A DNA stretch of 64,000 bases from Lachnospiraceae bacterium NK4A144 (GCA_000424365.1 AUJT01000002.1:1-64000); one strand, 5' to 3'. Positions 1-9,255 are shown, numbered from the stretch's first letter. Notes: generated by a model from the sequence alone, not told the origin. Made by a program: numbers and translations.

Positions 1-243
1 CACAGCAGGATTGATGCTTTCAAGGAGCTATACCTCAAGATCAAGCGTCACAGAGAGCACATACTGAATGCAATACGGCTCGGTATGAGCAACGCACGAA
101 TTGAGGCTACAAATAACAAAATCAAGCTGATCATTCGCAAGGCATATGGTTTTCGAAACATCCAAAACATGCTCGATATGGTCTATCTGGTATGCTCGGA
201 TTTGCAAGTTCCACTTCCTAACAGAAAGCCAAGGGACGCATAA
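1..243 (+). CDS. ISL3-family transposase, C-terminal fragment
   Basis: An open frame enters from the left edge and encodes 80 residues before a stop at 241-243. It carries the C-terminal block typical of ISL3-type DDE transposases: a Ser-Asn-x-Arg-x-Glu-x-Thr-Asn-Asn-Lys-Ile-Lys stretch (residues about 35-46), then Tyr-Gly-Phe-Arg-Asn. The Glu in this block is the third acidic residue of the DDE site in the family. The enzyme moves its own insertion sequence. The 5' part lies outside the window, so whether the element is intact cannot be judged. The terminal repeat that ends at 300 closes the element just after the stop. Confidence 0.82.
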   Translation, partial: HSRIDAFKELYLKIKRHREHILNAIRLGMSNARIEATNNKIKLIIRKAYGFRNIQNMLDMVYLVCSDLQVPLPNRKPRDA

Positions 244-270
244 TCAGCATACACACTGGGGATGATGGTA

Positions 271-300
271 TTTTTTACCCACCATTACCCCTGAAGAGCC
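271..300 (+). repeat. Right terminal inverted repeat of the ISL3-type element
   Basis: Read on the minus strand, this end begins GGCTCTTCAGGGGTAATGG, the GGCTCTT-type tip known for ISL3-family elements. It lies 27 bases after the transposase stop. ISL3 elements usually make an 8-bp target duplication, which here would be AAATATAA at 301-308. The matching left end is outside the window, so neither the pairing nor the duplication can be checked here. Confidence 0.65.
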
Positions 301-416
301 AAATATAATGTCCATATATAATCCAATATTAAGAAAAAACTAAGAAATGGAACACGATTTGCAAATGCGCAAAATCGTACACAATTTTACAATTTAAGCG
401 AAGGGAGAGAAGCTAA

Positions 417-2411
417 ATGAGGTTCAGAAGAGAAATGAGAAGATCACGGCGTTTATCCACGATGGTGTCAATGCTCCTTTCAGGAGTCATGATATTATCA
501 ATGGGTGTTTCCGCATCAGGTGAAGAGATTGGTGCCGAAAATGGATTCGATGTCACGAAAGAAAGTGATTATACGCATCAGGATGACCATGAATCGGAGG
601 CCGGGATTTATTCATATGGCTTCAATGACACCGAGTCTGCAAGTACATATTGCGGCATCATATTTGTAAAGGAGGATGGATTGTATGATGCCTTAACAGG
701 TGGGAATCCTATAAACCTTAAAGGGTTAACCTATAACAGTGCCACACATACCCTCACTCTTGAAAATGTCAATATAGGGGAGGTATATGACGGACCTCTG
801 TCCCATAAACACAGCGGCAGCCTGGTATTCTGTGACGCGGGGGAGACGGAGATGCGTTATAGTGCTGAGGGTATCAAGACATACGGGCGTATTTATCCGG
901 ATTATACGATAGAGCTCAAAGGCAGCAATTATTTGGGAGGTTTTTCCACTTATGAGAGGAGGAATACCCATACGCAGGCCCAACTCGTGCCGGCAAGTGA
1001 TAACGGAGCGCATATCGGGATCGATTCCTGTATAAGTTTTATAGATCTGAACGCTGATCATTTTTATAAAAATTCGAGTGGGACCATTTGTTCATATGAC
1101 GTATATAAGGATGCTTCGGTGTTATTTAAGGGAGACGGGGAACTGACTATTCAGGGTCGGATAGGACCTTTAAGCGTTTCCACAGGAAACCTCCCTGTAT
1201 GGTATTCCCTTGATGATGAGGGAACCAGTGCGGTAGAAGCATATATTTCGGATAATCGAACCGTGTATCTGAAGAATGAAAGAGATTTCGTTTACTGCAA
1301 CCTGGGTTCCTTTAATGAAAGGGTTTATGCGGACTCTGTTGAAGACATAAATAGTCACTGTTTTCCGCTGAAAACATTTGATTATAAACTTTCAGGCAAC
1401 GATCTCCTGTATGAGAGCAATACCGGGAGTTACTATTACTCATATGGTTATAAACACAGTCATGGTGATATCGAAACCTTCGAGTACTATCCTGAAAGTT
1501 ATATAAAAATAGGAGGGGACAAACCGGATGTTCCTGAAAAGCCGGTTCCCCTAATACCGGTACTTAAGAATATCAAAGCCGGGAGCCATACAATATCAGT
1601 GTGCTACATCGACAATATACCCTATCAGGGGAGAAAGCTGAAAGCCGATGATCTTCATCTGGCGTTTTATGTTGATGGCGAACGATATCCCTATGATGGT
1701 ACGAACGTGAAAGTCAGATTTAAGAATAGTAAGGATGTAGCCTACCAAAAAAACGGAAAGACGATAAGCCCGTGCTTTGCTTTTACTTCAAACACTTCGG
1801 GGAGCTCAGAATTGAAAAAGGCGCTTAAAACTTATTTTAGGAACAAAGAAAACTGGATAGGCTTTAATATCCTTCCTGTCGATATTAAACAGGCGGATAC
1901 CACTTTCCTGTCATTGGCGACGTTCAAAAAAAAGGATGAAAAGAAACTGAAGAGTCTAAGTGCAGATGGTTTCCGTGAAATGGTACTTGGCAAAAACCTG
2001 AAGATAAAGGGTAACGAAATAAAAAGCATTAAGATGATGTATTCCCATTCGGGCTATAAGAAAGGGAAACGGTGTCTGGTGAATTCCGTTCTTAAGTTTG
2101 ACAAGAAGTATTCTGATTCGAAGCCTAACAGGAAAAAGGATTTCCACGCAGCTCTTCAGGATGACTATATAGTGCTTACGGGACAGGGTAACTTTACGGG
2201 AACCGTCATCGTTAATAACCCTTATAAGGGAAATATACATGATGATAATAATTTTTATTATTATCAGGATTTCGAACATACCCGCATCCTGTTATATCCA
2301 GTACCATTTTCCAGTCTGTATGTTTATCCGAGGCAGGGATACAATGAGGAAAGGGCGGCATTTACTTATCATCACAGAGAATACGGTGAAATGTATAGGC
2401 TGAAATCATGA
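417..2411 (+). CDS. Large secreted wall-type protein, function unknown
   Basis: Encodes 664 residues. The start is backed by an AAGGGAGAG ribosome binding site 8-16 bases upstream. Residues 1-35 form a Sec signal peptide (basic Arg-rich start, hydrophobic core, Ala-Ser-Gly exit), so the product is exported. The next third contains a Tyr-Asn-Ser-Ala-Thr-x-Thr-Leu-Thr-Leu-Glu-Asn-Val segment (about 105-120), a pattern I associate with short beta-strand repeats in Lachnospiraceae surface proteins. From about 370 onward the protein is Lys/Tyr-rich and beta-type, broadly resembling the tail of the C1 peptidase at 27536-29800. No catalytic motif or sorting signal is visible. A surface or extracellular role is inferred; I do not recognise the family. 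Confidence 0.75.
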   Translation: MRFRREMRRSRRLSTMVSMLLSGVMILSMGVSASGEEIGAENGFDVTKESDYTHQDDHESEAGIYSYGFNDTESASTYCGIIFVKEDGLYDALTGGNPINLKGLTYNSATHTLTLENVNIGEVYDGPLSHKHSGSLVFCDAGETEMRYSAEGIKTYGRIYPDYTIELKGSNYLGGFSTYERRNTHTQAQLVPASDNGAHIGIDSCISFIDLNADHFYKNSSGTICSYDVYKDASVLFKGDGELTIQGRIGPLSVSTGNLPVWYSLDDEGTSAVEAYISDNRTVYLKNERDFVYCNLGSFNERVYADSVEDINSHCFPLKTFDYKLSGNDLLYESNTGSYYYSYGYKHSHGDIETFEYYPESYIKIGGDKPDVPEKPVPLIPVLKNIKAGSHTISVCYIDNIPYQGRKLKADDLHLAFYVDGERYPYDGTNVKVRFKNSKDVAYQKNGKTISPCFAFTSNTSGSSELKKALKTYFRNKENWIGFNILPVDIKQADTTFLSLATFKKKDEKKLKSLSADGFREMVLGKNLKIKGNEIKSIKMMYSHSGYKKGKRCLVNSVLKFDKKYSDSKPNRKKDFHAALQDDYIVLTGQGNFTGTVIVNNPYKGNIHDDNNFYYYQDFEHTRILLYPVPFSSLYVYPRQGYNEERAAFTYHHREYGEMYRLKS

Positions 2412-2472
2412 TGAAAAGAAGGTTAGCAATTATTTAACTGGTATAGTTTTTCTTTTGGGTGCAAGAGACTAA
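2408..2472 (+). pseudogene. Possible frameshifted start of a lost secreted-protein gene
   Basis: An ATG at 2408 overlaps the stop of the preceding gene (ATGA). It reads nine codons of a basic leader before a TAA. Shifting the frame in the ATT-ATT-TAA region gives a hydrophobic continuation (Leu-Thr-Gly-Ile-Val-Phe-Leu-Leu-Gly-Ala) that stops at 2470-2472. This looks like the decayed signal-peptide end of a once co-transcribed gene. The piece is short and could be chance. Confidence 0.25.
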
Positions 2473-2574
2473 TACAATGTTTCGCTATCAAACTATCAGG
2501 AAGCGGAGAGCGTTGATTTCCACAAGCATTCCGTAAAGAACCGCACAGGTGAGATCCACTGCATACGGAGACTT

Positions 2575-2620
2575 AGCACGCAGAACAAGAGTGATACCGA
2601 AAGCGAATGTTCTGCGTGCT
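2575..2620. other. Perfect 13-bp inverted repeat between convergent genes
   Basis: AGCACGCAGAACA at 2575-2587 pairs exactly with TGTTCTGCGTGCT at 2608-2620 around a 20-base loop. It lies 16 bases past the stop of the leftward GH3 gene and between convergent transcription units. No run of T follows on either strand, so it is more likely an RNA 3'-end-stabilising hairpin or an atypical terminator than a classical one. Confidence 0.5.
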
Positions 2621-2636
2621 GTAGTCGTAGTTGCAG

Positions 2637-4706
2637 TTAGCTCACCGTCGTGTCGGTTCCCCGGGATGCGTTGGAAACAACGCTCTCCGCTTCCGTCACC
2701 AATTTCACTCGCGAAGTGCTGATATTTGAATATCCTTCCGGAAGATCAAACTCAACTTCTGCACTTTCACCTGAGAAAACCATGACTTTTTCAAAGCCGA
2801 TGAGCTCACGCACAGCAGTTTTCTCGTTATCACCGAAGATCATGACTGTTTCTAATCCGTTTCTGTCACCGGTATTTTTTACCGTGACGTACATTTTTTT
2901 GCCGTCAGCAGAAATTATCTCGTCACTAACTTCAAAGCTTGTGTAGGACAGACCGTATCCAAAAGGAAACTGAACTTTAACACCATGCTTATCAGTATAT
3001 TTATAACCGATCTCATAACCCTCAGTGTAGTGAACCTCATCTTTTCTTCCAAATTCACCCACACTGAACGCAGAGCAGTCTTCAGGCTTAAGGTAGAAGG
3101 TTTCAGGAAGACGTCCTGAAGGATTAACTTCGCCAAAAATGATATGCGCCAGCGCACGTCCGCCCTCACAGCCGTTGTAATAAGACCAGAGGACAGTATC
3201 AGCTTTGTCTATCCAGGAGTTCATTTCTACTGAACTTCCGCTGATCAATACGATCACCGCATCCTTTCTGCAGTCAAGAATAGTATTGATAAGCTCATCC
3301 TGTCCGTAAGGAAGCTTCATATCCTTTTTGTCAAAGCCCTCTCTGTCGATCACATGATTAAGACCGCCCACATAAATAACACTGTCATAATCCACGCTCT
3401 TTAAGGTCTTTTCAACTTCTTCTCTCTTTTCTTTAGAGACTTTCTTTATCTGCTCATTTTCCTCTTCGGTCACTTCAAGGCTGTTTTCTTGCCAGTTTAT
3501 CTCAGTAGCATCCGGCGCGATCTCTGCGTCATATCCTGCGATAAAGTCAACTCTCGTATTACCACCCAGATATTCCTTGATTCCAAGGATAGGATTGACC
3601 TCATAAAGTGCCTTGATCTCAGCACTTCCGCCACCAAGTGAATGTTGTCTTATGGCATTATCACCGATAACGAGAACCCTCTTCTGCTTTTCAGCCTTGA
3701 GCGGAAGAACTCCCTTATCATTTTTAAGAAGTACTATAGACTCAGAGGCAACTCGGTATGCTGCTTCCTGATGAGCGCGGGTATTATATGATCCCTTCTG
3801 TCTCTCACCTTCCAGCATATGCAGCTTATCCATCATAAGAAGGATGCGGAATACCTTTTTATCAATGATGCTCTCGTCGATCTTCTTATCTTCGACCATT
3901 TTTTTCAGAGGTTCCGCAAAATAATATTCATCGAAATTATCAGTTACAGACATTTCTATATCGCATCCTGCAGATGCTGCCTTATAAGTATCATGAACTC
4001 CACCCCAGTCGGAGATCACTACGCCCTCATAATCCCATTCATCTCTTAAGATCTTATTTAAGAGGAACTCGCTTTCACAGCAATACTCGCCGTAAACCTT
4101 ATTATACGCACCCATTACAGAGTATGCGTTTCCCTCTAAAAGAACTCTTCTAAAGACTTCGAGATATGAATTCCTGAAGATTTCTTCATCGATTTCAGAA
4201 CTTACCGCCATTCTGGCAGTTTCCTGATTGTTTAAGGCAAAGTGCTTTACACATGCCGCCACATCATTCTGCTGAATACCCTTTACAAACTCTATTGCAA
4301 GTTCGCTTGTGAGATATCCGTCTTCACTGAAATACTCGAAGTTTCTTCCGCAAAGCGGACTTCTCTTCAGATTGATACCCGGAGCAAGGATCACATCCTT
4401 TCCTCTGCCCCGGGCCTCAGAACCAAGTACATCTCCCTCTTCATAAGCCAGTTTTCTGTTAAAAGTGCTTGCAAGTGCACTATAGCACGGAAGATAAGTC
4501 ACGAGATCATCCTGCTGGTTCAGGAAGAGCCATTTATTGTCAAAAAACTCTCCCCTGACACCCATAGGACCGTCAGAAGTCATGAGACGTGGTACCCCCA
4601 GTCTCTCGACTCCTTCGTTATGAAAAAATCCGCTTCCGTGGATCATTCCGATCTTTTCGTCCAGAGTCATCTTCCGCACAAGTTCATTTATCTGTTCTTT
4701 TGTCAT
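2637..4706 (-). CDS. Glycoside hydrolase family 3 beta-glucosidase, cytoplasmic
   Basis: Encodes 689 residues with no signal peptide, so it should act inside the cell on imported oligosaccharides. The N-terminal GH3 barrel covers about 1-300. The Lys-His-Phe segment (about 154-156) and the Ile-Ser-Asp-Trp-Gly motif place the catalytic nucleophile at Asp233. The second alpha/beta domain (about 330-560) contains the Gly-Glu-Val-Asn-Pro-Ser-Gly-Arg-Leu-Pro signature. A fibronectin-III-like domain (about 590-680) ends the chain. It lacks a PA14 insert and is shorter than BglX-type enzymes. It is the last gene of the leftward lacI-binding protein-permease run, 25 bp after the permease. Beta-glucosidase or cellodextrinase activity is the likely role; xylosidase cannot be excluded. 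Confidence 0.9.
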   Translation of the reverse strand: MTKEQINELVRKMTLDEKIGMIHGSGFFHNEGVERLGVPRLMTSDGPMGVRGEFFDNKWLFLNQQDDLVTYLPCYSALASTFNRKLAYEEGDVLGSEARGRGKDVILAPGINLKRSPLCGRNFEYFSEDGYLTSELAIEFVKGIQQNDVAACVKHFALNNQETARMAVSSEIDEEIFRNSYLEVFRRVLLEGNAYSVMGAYNKVYGEYCCESEFLLNKILRDEWDYEGVVISDWGGVHDTYKAASAGCDIEMSVTDNFDEYYFAEPLKKMVEDKKIDESIIDKKVFRILLMMDKLHMLEGERQKGSYNTRAHQEAAYRVASESIVLLKNDKGVLPLKAEKQKRVLVIGDNAIRQHSLGGGSAEIKALYEVNPILGIKEYLGGNTRVDFIAGYDAEIAPDATEINWQENSLEVTEEENEQIKKVSKEKREEVEKTLKSVDYDSVIYVGGLNHVIDREGFDKKDMKLPYGQDELINTILDCRKDAVIVLISGSSVEMNSWIDKADTVLWSYYNGCEGGRALAHIIFGEVNPSGRLPETFYLKPEDCSAFSVGEFGRKDEVHYTEGYEIGYKYTDKHGVKVQFPFGYGLSYTSFEVSDEIISADGKKMYVTVKNTGDRNGLETVMIFGDNEKTAVRELIGFEKVMVFSGESAEVEFDLPEGYSNISTSRVKLVTEAESVVSNASRGTDTTVS

Positions 4707-4731
4707 TTTAGTGCATATCCTTTAACGAAGA

Positions 4732-5655
4732 TCAACCCTTTACCGCACCTGCTGTAACACCGCCAACAATGTACTTTGAAAGGAAAAGGTAAATTACGAT
4801 TACCGGGAAAATGGATGCAGCGATCATGATATAGATCTGACCCATATCAAATCTCAGCCAGTCAGCTCCACGAAGCTGTGCCAGGAGAACCGGAAGGGTC
4901 TTCTTTGTATCAGTATGCAGGATAAGAGCCGGTGTGAAGTAATTATTCCAGCTACCTACAAAACTAAATATCAGCTGAACACTGATAGCCGGCTTGATAA
5001 GCGGCATAATGATAGTGTTGAATGTACGGAATTCACCTGAACCGTCGATTCTCGCTGCCTCAACAAGAGACATAGGCAGATTGCTCTCCATGTACTGCTT
5101 GAAGTAGAAATATGTTATAGGCGCAGCAATAGTCGGGATGATGAGCGGCCAGATAGTATCATCCATTCCGAGCTTATTAATGAGCTGGATAAATCCAAGG
5201 ATAGTAACCTGTCCGGGGATCATCATGATTGCGAGGATAAATGCAGCGACCGCGTTTCTTCCCTTAAATCTGTAAGTATTTACCGCATATGCAGTCATTG
5301 CAGAGAAATAAACACTCAGAACAGAAACCAGCACAGATACTGTGACGCTGTTCACAAAACCCTTTGCGATCGGAATAGTTCCATTTACAAGATTCTGCCA
5401 GTTCTCAAATACATGAGTACTCGGAAGAACTGTAAAACCACGGGTCATCTCAGCATGGGATCTTGTGGAATTAATAAGCAGTATATAAAACCAGATAAGG
5501 CAAAGTGCCGTAAAGAATACCAGCACAGCATATGCGATTACTCGTCTCGCCCTTACGGAAAGGCCGTGACTAACATGACTTTCTATATTATTCATTTTAC
5601 TTTCTTTCATCTCTACTGAAGGACCGTGACTTATGTAACTTTCTGCATTACTCAT
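4732..5655 (-). CDS. Carbohydrate ABC transporter permease, MalG/CUT1 type
   Basis: Encodes 307 residues with about six membrane segments. The EAA loop (Glu-Ala-Ala-Arg-Ile-Asp-Gly-x9-Ile-Met-Pro-Leu, about 200-222) that docks the ATPase is complete. It pairs with the upstream permease (16 bp away) to form the membrane channel for a sugar oligomer. The start at 5655 is backed by AAGGAGG with a 6-base spacer. The N-terminus is odd: residues 1-20 and 21-36 are an imperfect tandem copy sharing Glu-Ser-x-x-Ser-His-Gly-x-Ser-Val. The second copy also begins with Met, but its upstream sequence is a poor ribosome binding site. No ATPase gene is in the cluster, so a shared MsmX-type ATPase encoded elsewhere is inferred. 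Confidence 0.92.
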   Translation of the reverse strand: MSNAESYISHGPSVEMKESKMNNIESHVSHGLSVRARRVIAYAVLVFFTALCLIWFYILLINSTRSHAEMTRGFTVLPSTHVFENWQNLVNGTIPIAKGFVNSVTVSVLVSVLSVYFSAMTAYAVNTYRFKGRNAVAAFILAIMMIPGQVTILGFIQLINKLGMDDTIWPLIIPTIAAPITYFYFKQYMESNLPMSLVEAARIDGSGEFRTFNTIIMPLIKPAISVQLIFSFVGSWNNYFTPALILHTDTKKTLPVLLAQLRGADWLRFDMGQIYIMIAASIFPVIVIYLFLSKYIVGGVTAGAVKG

Positions 5656-5671
5656 TTCACACCCTCCTTAA

Positions 5672-6577
5672 TCATTCCTTGGCACTGTTGATGCGGAATA
5701 CTACCAGACTCAGGATACCTGTTACGATAAACATAAATACTGAAAGAGCGCCGCCCATACCGAAGTTCTTACTTGTAAGATACTGATTTAAGTTCATGAT
5801 AACCGTGATCGTGCTTCCTGCAGGTGTACCCTTACCATTTGTGAGGATCTGCGGTACATCGTACATCTGGAGACCACCGATAAGTGATGTGATCAGTACG
5901 TACAGGAATATCGGGCGAAGGATCGGCATTGTGATACGGAAAAAAATCTGTGTTGCGTTTGCACCGTCAACCTCTGCCGCTTCATAAAGCGAGCTGTCTA
6001 TTCCAAGCATTCCTGCGAGGAGAAGAATTGTTGTATTACCGAACCACATGAGGAAATTCATCAGCATGATAAGAATTCTGGATGCTGCTACGCTGTTCAT
6101 AAATTTGAACGGCTCAGAAATGATATGAAGACTTAAAAGGATCTGGTTTACCGGGCCTGCATCAGCGAAGAGCGCAAAGAATAACATTGAAAAAGCAGAT
6201 GCCATGATAAGGTTCGGCATATAGATAACGGTCTTAAAAAATCTCTGACCCTTAAGTCTGAGGCTTGGATCTGAGAACCAATATGCTAAAAGTAAAGCGA
6301 CAACGATCTGCGGAATAAAACCGCCAACCCACATGATGAGTGTGTTTCCAAGATACTTCCAGATCTCCGGAGCACTGAGAAGCTTTACATAGTTTTCTAA
6401 ACCAACAAAATTCGGACCAATCTGTTTCAGACCTGAACGATAATTTTCAAAAAAACTGTTATAAATTGTAGAAACAAGGGGAATAAAACTGAAGATTGTG
6501 TACACAGAGAAGAATGGAATAAGGAAAATGTATCCCCACCGATCACATCTACTCACGCTGGACGTCTTCTTGTTCAT
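5672..6577 (-). CDS. Carbohydrate ABC transporter permease, MalF/CUT1 type
   Basis: Encodes 301 residues with about six transmembrane helices. The EAA loop is clear (Glu-Ala-Ala-Glu-Val-Asp-Gly-Ala-x8-Thr-Met-Pro-Ile-Leu, about 202-220). It is the partner of the following permease in a CUT1 importer fed by the lipoprotein encoded upstream. An AGGTAATAC site precedes the start. It lies 106 bp after the binding-protein gene, with a strong hairpin in between, the usual arrangement for making much more binding protein than channel. The substrate is inferred from context (GH3, GH94) to be cellobiose or cello-oligosaccharide. Confidence 0.92.
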   Translation of the reverse strand: MNKKTSSVSRCDRWGYIFLIPFFSVYTIFSFIPLVSTIYNSFFENYRSGLKQIGPNFVGLENYVKLLSAPEIWKYLGNTLIMWVGGFIPQIVVALLLAYWFSDPSLRLKGQRFFKTVIYMPNLIMASAFSMLFFALFADAGPVNQILLSLHIISEPFKFMNSVAASRILIMLMNFLMWFGNTTILLLAGMLGIDSSLYEAAEVDGANATQIFFRITMPILRPIFLYVLITSLIGGLQMYDVPQILTNGKGTPAGSTITVIMNLNQYLTSKNFGMGGALSVFMFIVTGILSLVVFRINSAKE

Positions 6578-6614
6578 AGTGTATTACCTCCAAAAAGAGT
6601 GAGCTTTTTTGCAG

Positions 6615-6651
6615 AATTGCCTGCCGGCAAACACATAACCGGCAGGCAATT
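6615..6651 (-). terminator. Intercistronic hairpin after the binding-protein gene
   Basis: A perfect 13-bp stem (AATTGCCTGCCGG / CCGGCAGGCAATT) with an 11-base loop lies between the binding-protein stop and the first permease start. No T-run follows on the minus strand, so it probably protects the 3' end of a binding-protein mRNA or causes partial termination rather than ending transcription completely. Confidence 0.7.
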
Positions 6652-6683
6652 TTAGTGCGTAAAACAATACCGTTTAGCAGTTA

Positions 6684-8138
6684 TCAATAAGTAAGATCAG
6701 GATATCTTGTTGTAGCAAGTGTATGGAACTGGTCCATAGCCTCATCGATAGTCTTGTAGTTACCCTTGATGTAGTCGCCCATAGCTGACTGGAAGTCCTG
6801 AAGAAGACCCTGATCATAAGCTGTAAGATTAGCCATATCAATCTTATCAGCACCTGCACAGAACATCTTCAGAGGATTCTGTCCGCCAAGTACTTCATTT
6901 GCGTAAGACTCATCATTTGCAAGCTCTTCCATAACTGCTCTGTTATTAACGAAATCATTGTCTTTAAGAACGATATCCTTCATGATCTCAGGATCACAAG
7001 TCATCTTCTTCATGATATCGCCTACAAGACCTGCATTGTCTGTGCCTGCTGCTGCGCAGATCCATGTTCCGCCCCAGTAGAAGCCCTGAGGACCTTCGAT
7101 AGCGCCCCAGCCGCCGTCATGTGCGATAGAACCTTCTGTATCCTTAGCCATTGAGAAGTCGATAAGCCAAGCCGGTCCAAAGTAAGAGAATACCTTTCCT
7201 TCAGGATAGAATCCCTTTGTCCAGTCATCAGACCACTGAGCGTATGTATCGCAATAACCGGAATCTACGAGCTTCTTGCTGTCCTCAACCCACTTAATGA
7301 GGTTCTCATCTACCTGGATCTTGTTATTTTCATCGACCCAGGGAAGTGCTGCATTGTTCTGATATACACGGAAAGTATCCTCATGAGAAGAAACTACGTG
7401 ATATCCTGCATCCTTAAGTTTTGCTGCTGACTCATTGAACTTATCCCAGTCAGAGAAATTCTTCTGAACCTCTTCCGGATCATCGGAACCGAATACTTCC
7501 TTAGCGATTGCTCTGTCATAGATCATAACGCCCGGGCAGCCCTGCCATGAAGTACCCTTGATAACTCCATTGGAATCTGTGACAACGTCCTGTGTGTACT
7601 TGTACTGATCCTTCATATCATCAGCTGTAACACCAAGATCAGTAACAGGAAGTGTATAATCTGTATCTGTATACTTAACAGCGTAATCAGCTTCTACAAG
7701 GAAGAGGTCGATCTTCTCATCTGTTGCTGCGCTCTCCTGTGCAAGAAGAAGCTCATCAAGTCTGTTCTGATATGCATTTTCCTGGTTAGGAGTGATGAGC
7801 CATTTTACTGTAACATCGCCAATCTTACCTGTTGTTCCATCAACCTCCTCATATCCCGGATAATGGTCGATAAGACGTGACTTAAACTCCTCGTTCCATG
7901 CGCAAATGTTAAGAACCTTTCCCTCAGCTGATGTGTCAACTGCAGCTGCAGCTGAACCCTCATCAGATGTCTCTCCTGCTGCCGCTGATGTTTCTGCTGC
8001 CGCTGATGTTTCTGCTGCCGCTGATGTTCCTGCTTCCGCTGATGTTCCTGTTGTGCTGTTTGCCTTGCTTCCGCAAGCCGAAAGCACGCTTGCTACCATT
8101 GCTGTAGACAGTAATAATCCGAGCACTTTTCTTCTCAT
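6684..8138 (-). CDS. Extracellular sugar-binding lipoprotein of the ABC importer
   Basis: Encodes 484 residues. A signal peptide ends in the lipobox Leu-Ser-Ala-Cys (19-22), so the mature protein is lipid-anchored outside the membrane. Residues about 30-65 are a low-complexity tether of repeated Glu-Thr-Ser-Ala-Ala-Ala units, visible as 18-bp tandem repeats near 7975-8045. The rest matches cluster B/MalE-type solute-binding proteins (family 1), with many Trp and Asp residues suited to stacking sugar rings. It delivers substrate to the two permeases encoded next. It lies 72 bp after the lacI-type gene and is probably read from the same promoter. Cello-oligosaccharide specificity is inferred from neighbours. 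Confidence 0.9.
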   Translation of the reverse strand: MRRKVLGLLLSTAMVASVLSACGSKANSTTGTSAEAGTSAAAETSAAAETSAAAGETSDEGSAAAAVDTSAEGKVLNICAWNEEFKSRLIDHYPGYEEVDGTTGKIGDVTVKWLITPNQENAYQNRLDELLLAQESAATDEKIDLFLVEADYAVKYTDTDYTLPVTDLGVTADDMKDQYKYTQDVVTDSNGVIKGTSWQGCPGVMIYDRAIAKEVFGSDDPEEVQKNFSDWDKFNESAAKLKDAGYHVVSSHEDTFRVYQNNAALPWVDENNKIQVDENLIKWVEDSKKLVDSGYCDTYAQWSDDWTKGFYPEGKVFSYFGPAWLIDFSMAKDTEGSIAHDGGWGAIEGPQGFYWGGTWICAAAGTDNAGLVGDIMKKMTCDPEIMKDIVLKDNDFVNNRAVMEELANDESYANEVLGGQNPLKMFCAGADKIDMANLTAYDQGLLQDFQSAMGDYIKGNYKTIDEAMDQFHTLATTRYPDLTY

Positions 8139-8210
8139 AACTACTTTTGCCTCCCTTTTCGTTTTGAATCTCTGCTCAAAAATGTTTTTATTTAAAACGG
8201 CGGTGCCGAG

Positions 8211-9251
8211 TTAAATCTTTGCTACGGTTTCGCCTTCATCAAGCTTACCGTCGATCGATATATGCTCTATCAGTGTTCCCTTTGGATTATTGATCAGAGC
8301 TATCAGTTTATTGGCTGCGAGCGACCCTATCATCTTTGTGTCCTGAACTACAGTTGTGAGCCTGGGACTTATCTGCCTCGCAATATCAATGCCATCATAG
8401 CCGACTATCGAGATATCTTCAGGGATCCTGAGTCCTCTCTCTCTTATCGCATTCATTCCTCCAAAAGATGAAAAATCATCCGGATAAATGATACATGTCG
8501 GCGGATCATCCAGATCCAGTAATTTCAGAGTCAGTTCGTAGGTCTTTTCCGTATCTCTGTACGGAGCAGCTTCTACATATTCATCCGGAACCGAAACATT
8601 AAGTTCCTGTAGTGTATTATAGAAGCAGGACAATCTGCTCTGTGTGACAGCTGTATTTTCTATACCATGTATATATGCTATCTTTCTATGACCCTGATTA
8701 TATACATATGTAACTATGTCGCGTATTCCTTTAATATTGTCAGATTGGATTGCCATGCAGTTATTAAACAGATGGTCAATTGTGACAACCGGGATACTGC
8801 TGCTCACAAGTTCATAAACCTGCGGGTCATAGAAATCAACACAGGCGATCACCACTCCATCAAAACCTCTATATAAAGCATGTGATAAATAAGACATATT
8901 ATTTATCCTGTTTTTGCTCGAGTTTATAAAAGTAATGTCATACCCGTTCTTTTCAGCTGTCGTTTTGAAACTGTCAAGCACATGAGAAAAGTAATCATGC
9001 GTCAGTCCGCTGTTTGCTTCATCAACAAAGAGGACTCCGATATTATTTGATCTTTTAGTTTTTAGTGCCTGGGCAGCTGCGTTAGGTCTGTAACCAAGTT
9101 CTTCCGCAACTTTTCGTACATGCTCTTTTGTCTCGCCACTGATATCGCTATGATCGTTCAAAGCCTTTGATACCGTAGCAATAGAGACGCCGCAAGCCTT
9201 TGATATGTCTTTCAAAGATACTGTTTTCTTAGCCATAATTCTCTCGCTCAT
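8211..9251 (-). CDS. LacI-family transcriptional regulator of the cello-oligosaccharide locus
   Basis: Encodes 346 residues. The LacI helix-turn-helix lies at about 10-35 (Ser-Leu-Lys-Asp-Ile-Ser-Lys-Ala-Cys-Gly-Val-Ser), followed by the hinge sequence (Gly-Tyr-Arg-Pro-Asn-Ala-Ala-Ala-Gln-Ala-Leu) at about 53-64. A periplasmic-binding-protein-like effector domain fills the rest. The gene faces away from the GH94 gene across a 358-bp region containing four operator-like palindromes, one at its own promoter. It probably represses both transcription units until a cellulose-derived sugar binds. The effector is not readable from sequence. The second Met (residue 6) is an alternative start. Confidence 0.92.
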   Translation of the reverse strand: MSERIMAKKTVSLKDISKACGVSIATVSKALNDHSDISGETKEHVRKVAEELGYRPNAAAQALKTKRSNNIGVLFVDEANSGLTHDYFSHVLDSFKTTAEKNGYDITFINSSKNRINNMSYLSHALYRGFDGVVIACVDFYDPQVYELVSSSIPVVTIDHLFNNCMAIQSDNIKGIRDIVTYVYNQGHRKIAYIHGIENTAVTQSRLSCFYNTLQELNVSVPDEYVEAAPYRDTEKTYELTLKLLDLDDPPTCIIYPDDFSSFGGMNAIRERGLRIPEDISIVGYDGIDIARQISPRLTTVVQDTKMIGSLAANKLIALINNPKGTLIEHISIDGKLDEGETVAKI

Positions 9252-9255
9252 TTAA

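Noticed and set aside
7960-8050. 18-bp direct repeats as a CRISPR-like array
   Set aside because: They are in-frame codon repeats for the Glu-Thr-Ser-Ala-Ala-Ala tether of the binding lipoprotein, with no spacers.
7906-8214. Plus-strand Ala/Asp/Val-repeat reading frame opposite the binding-protein gene
   Set aside because: It is the antisense reading of the lipoprotein tether repeats, with no ribosome binding site or independent support.
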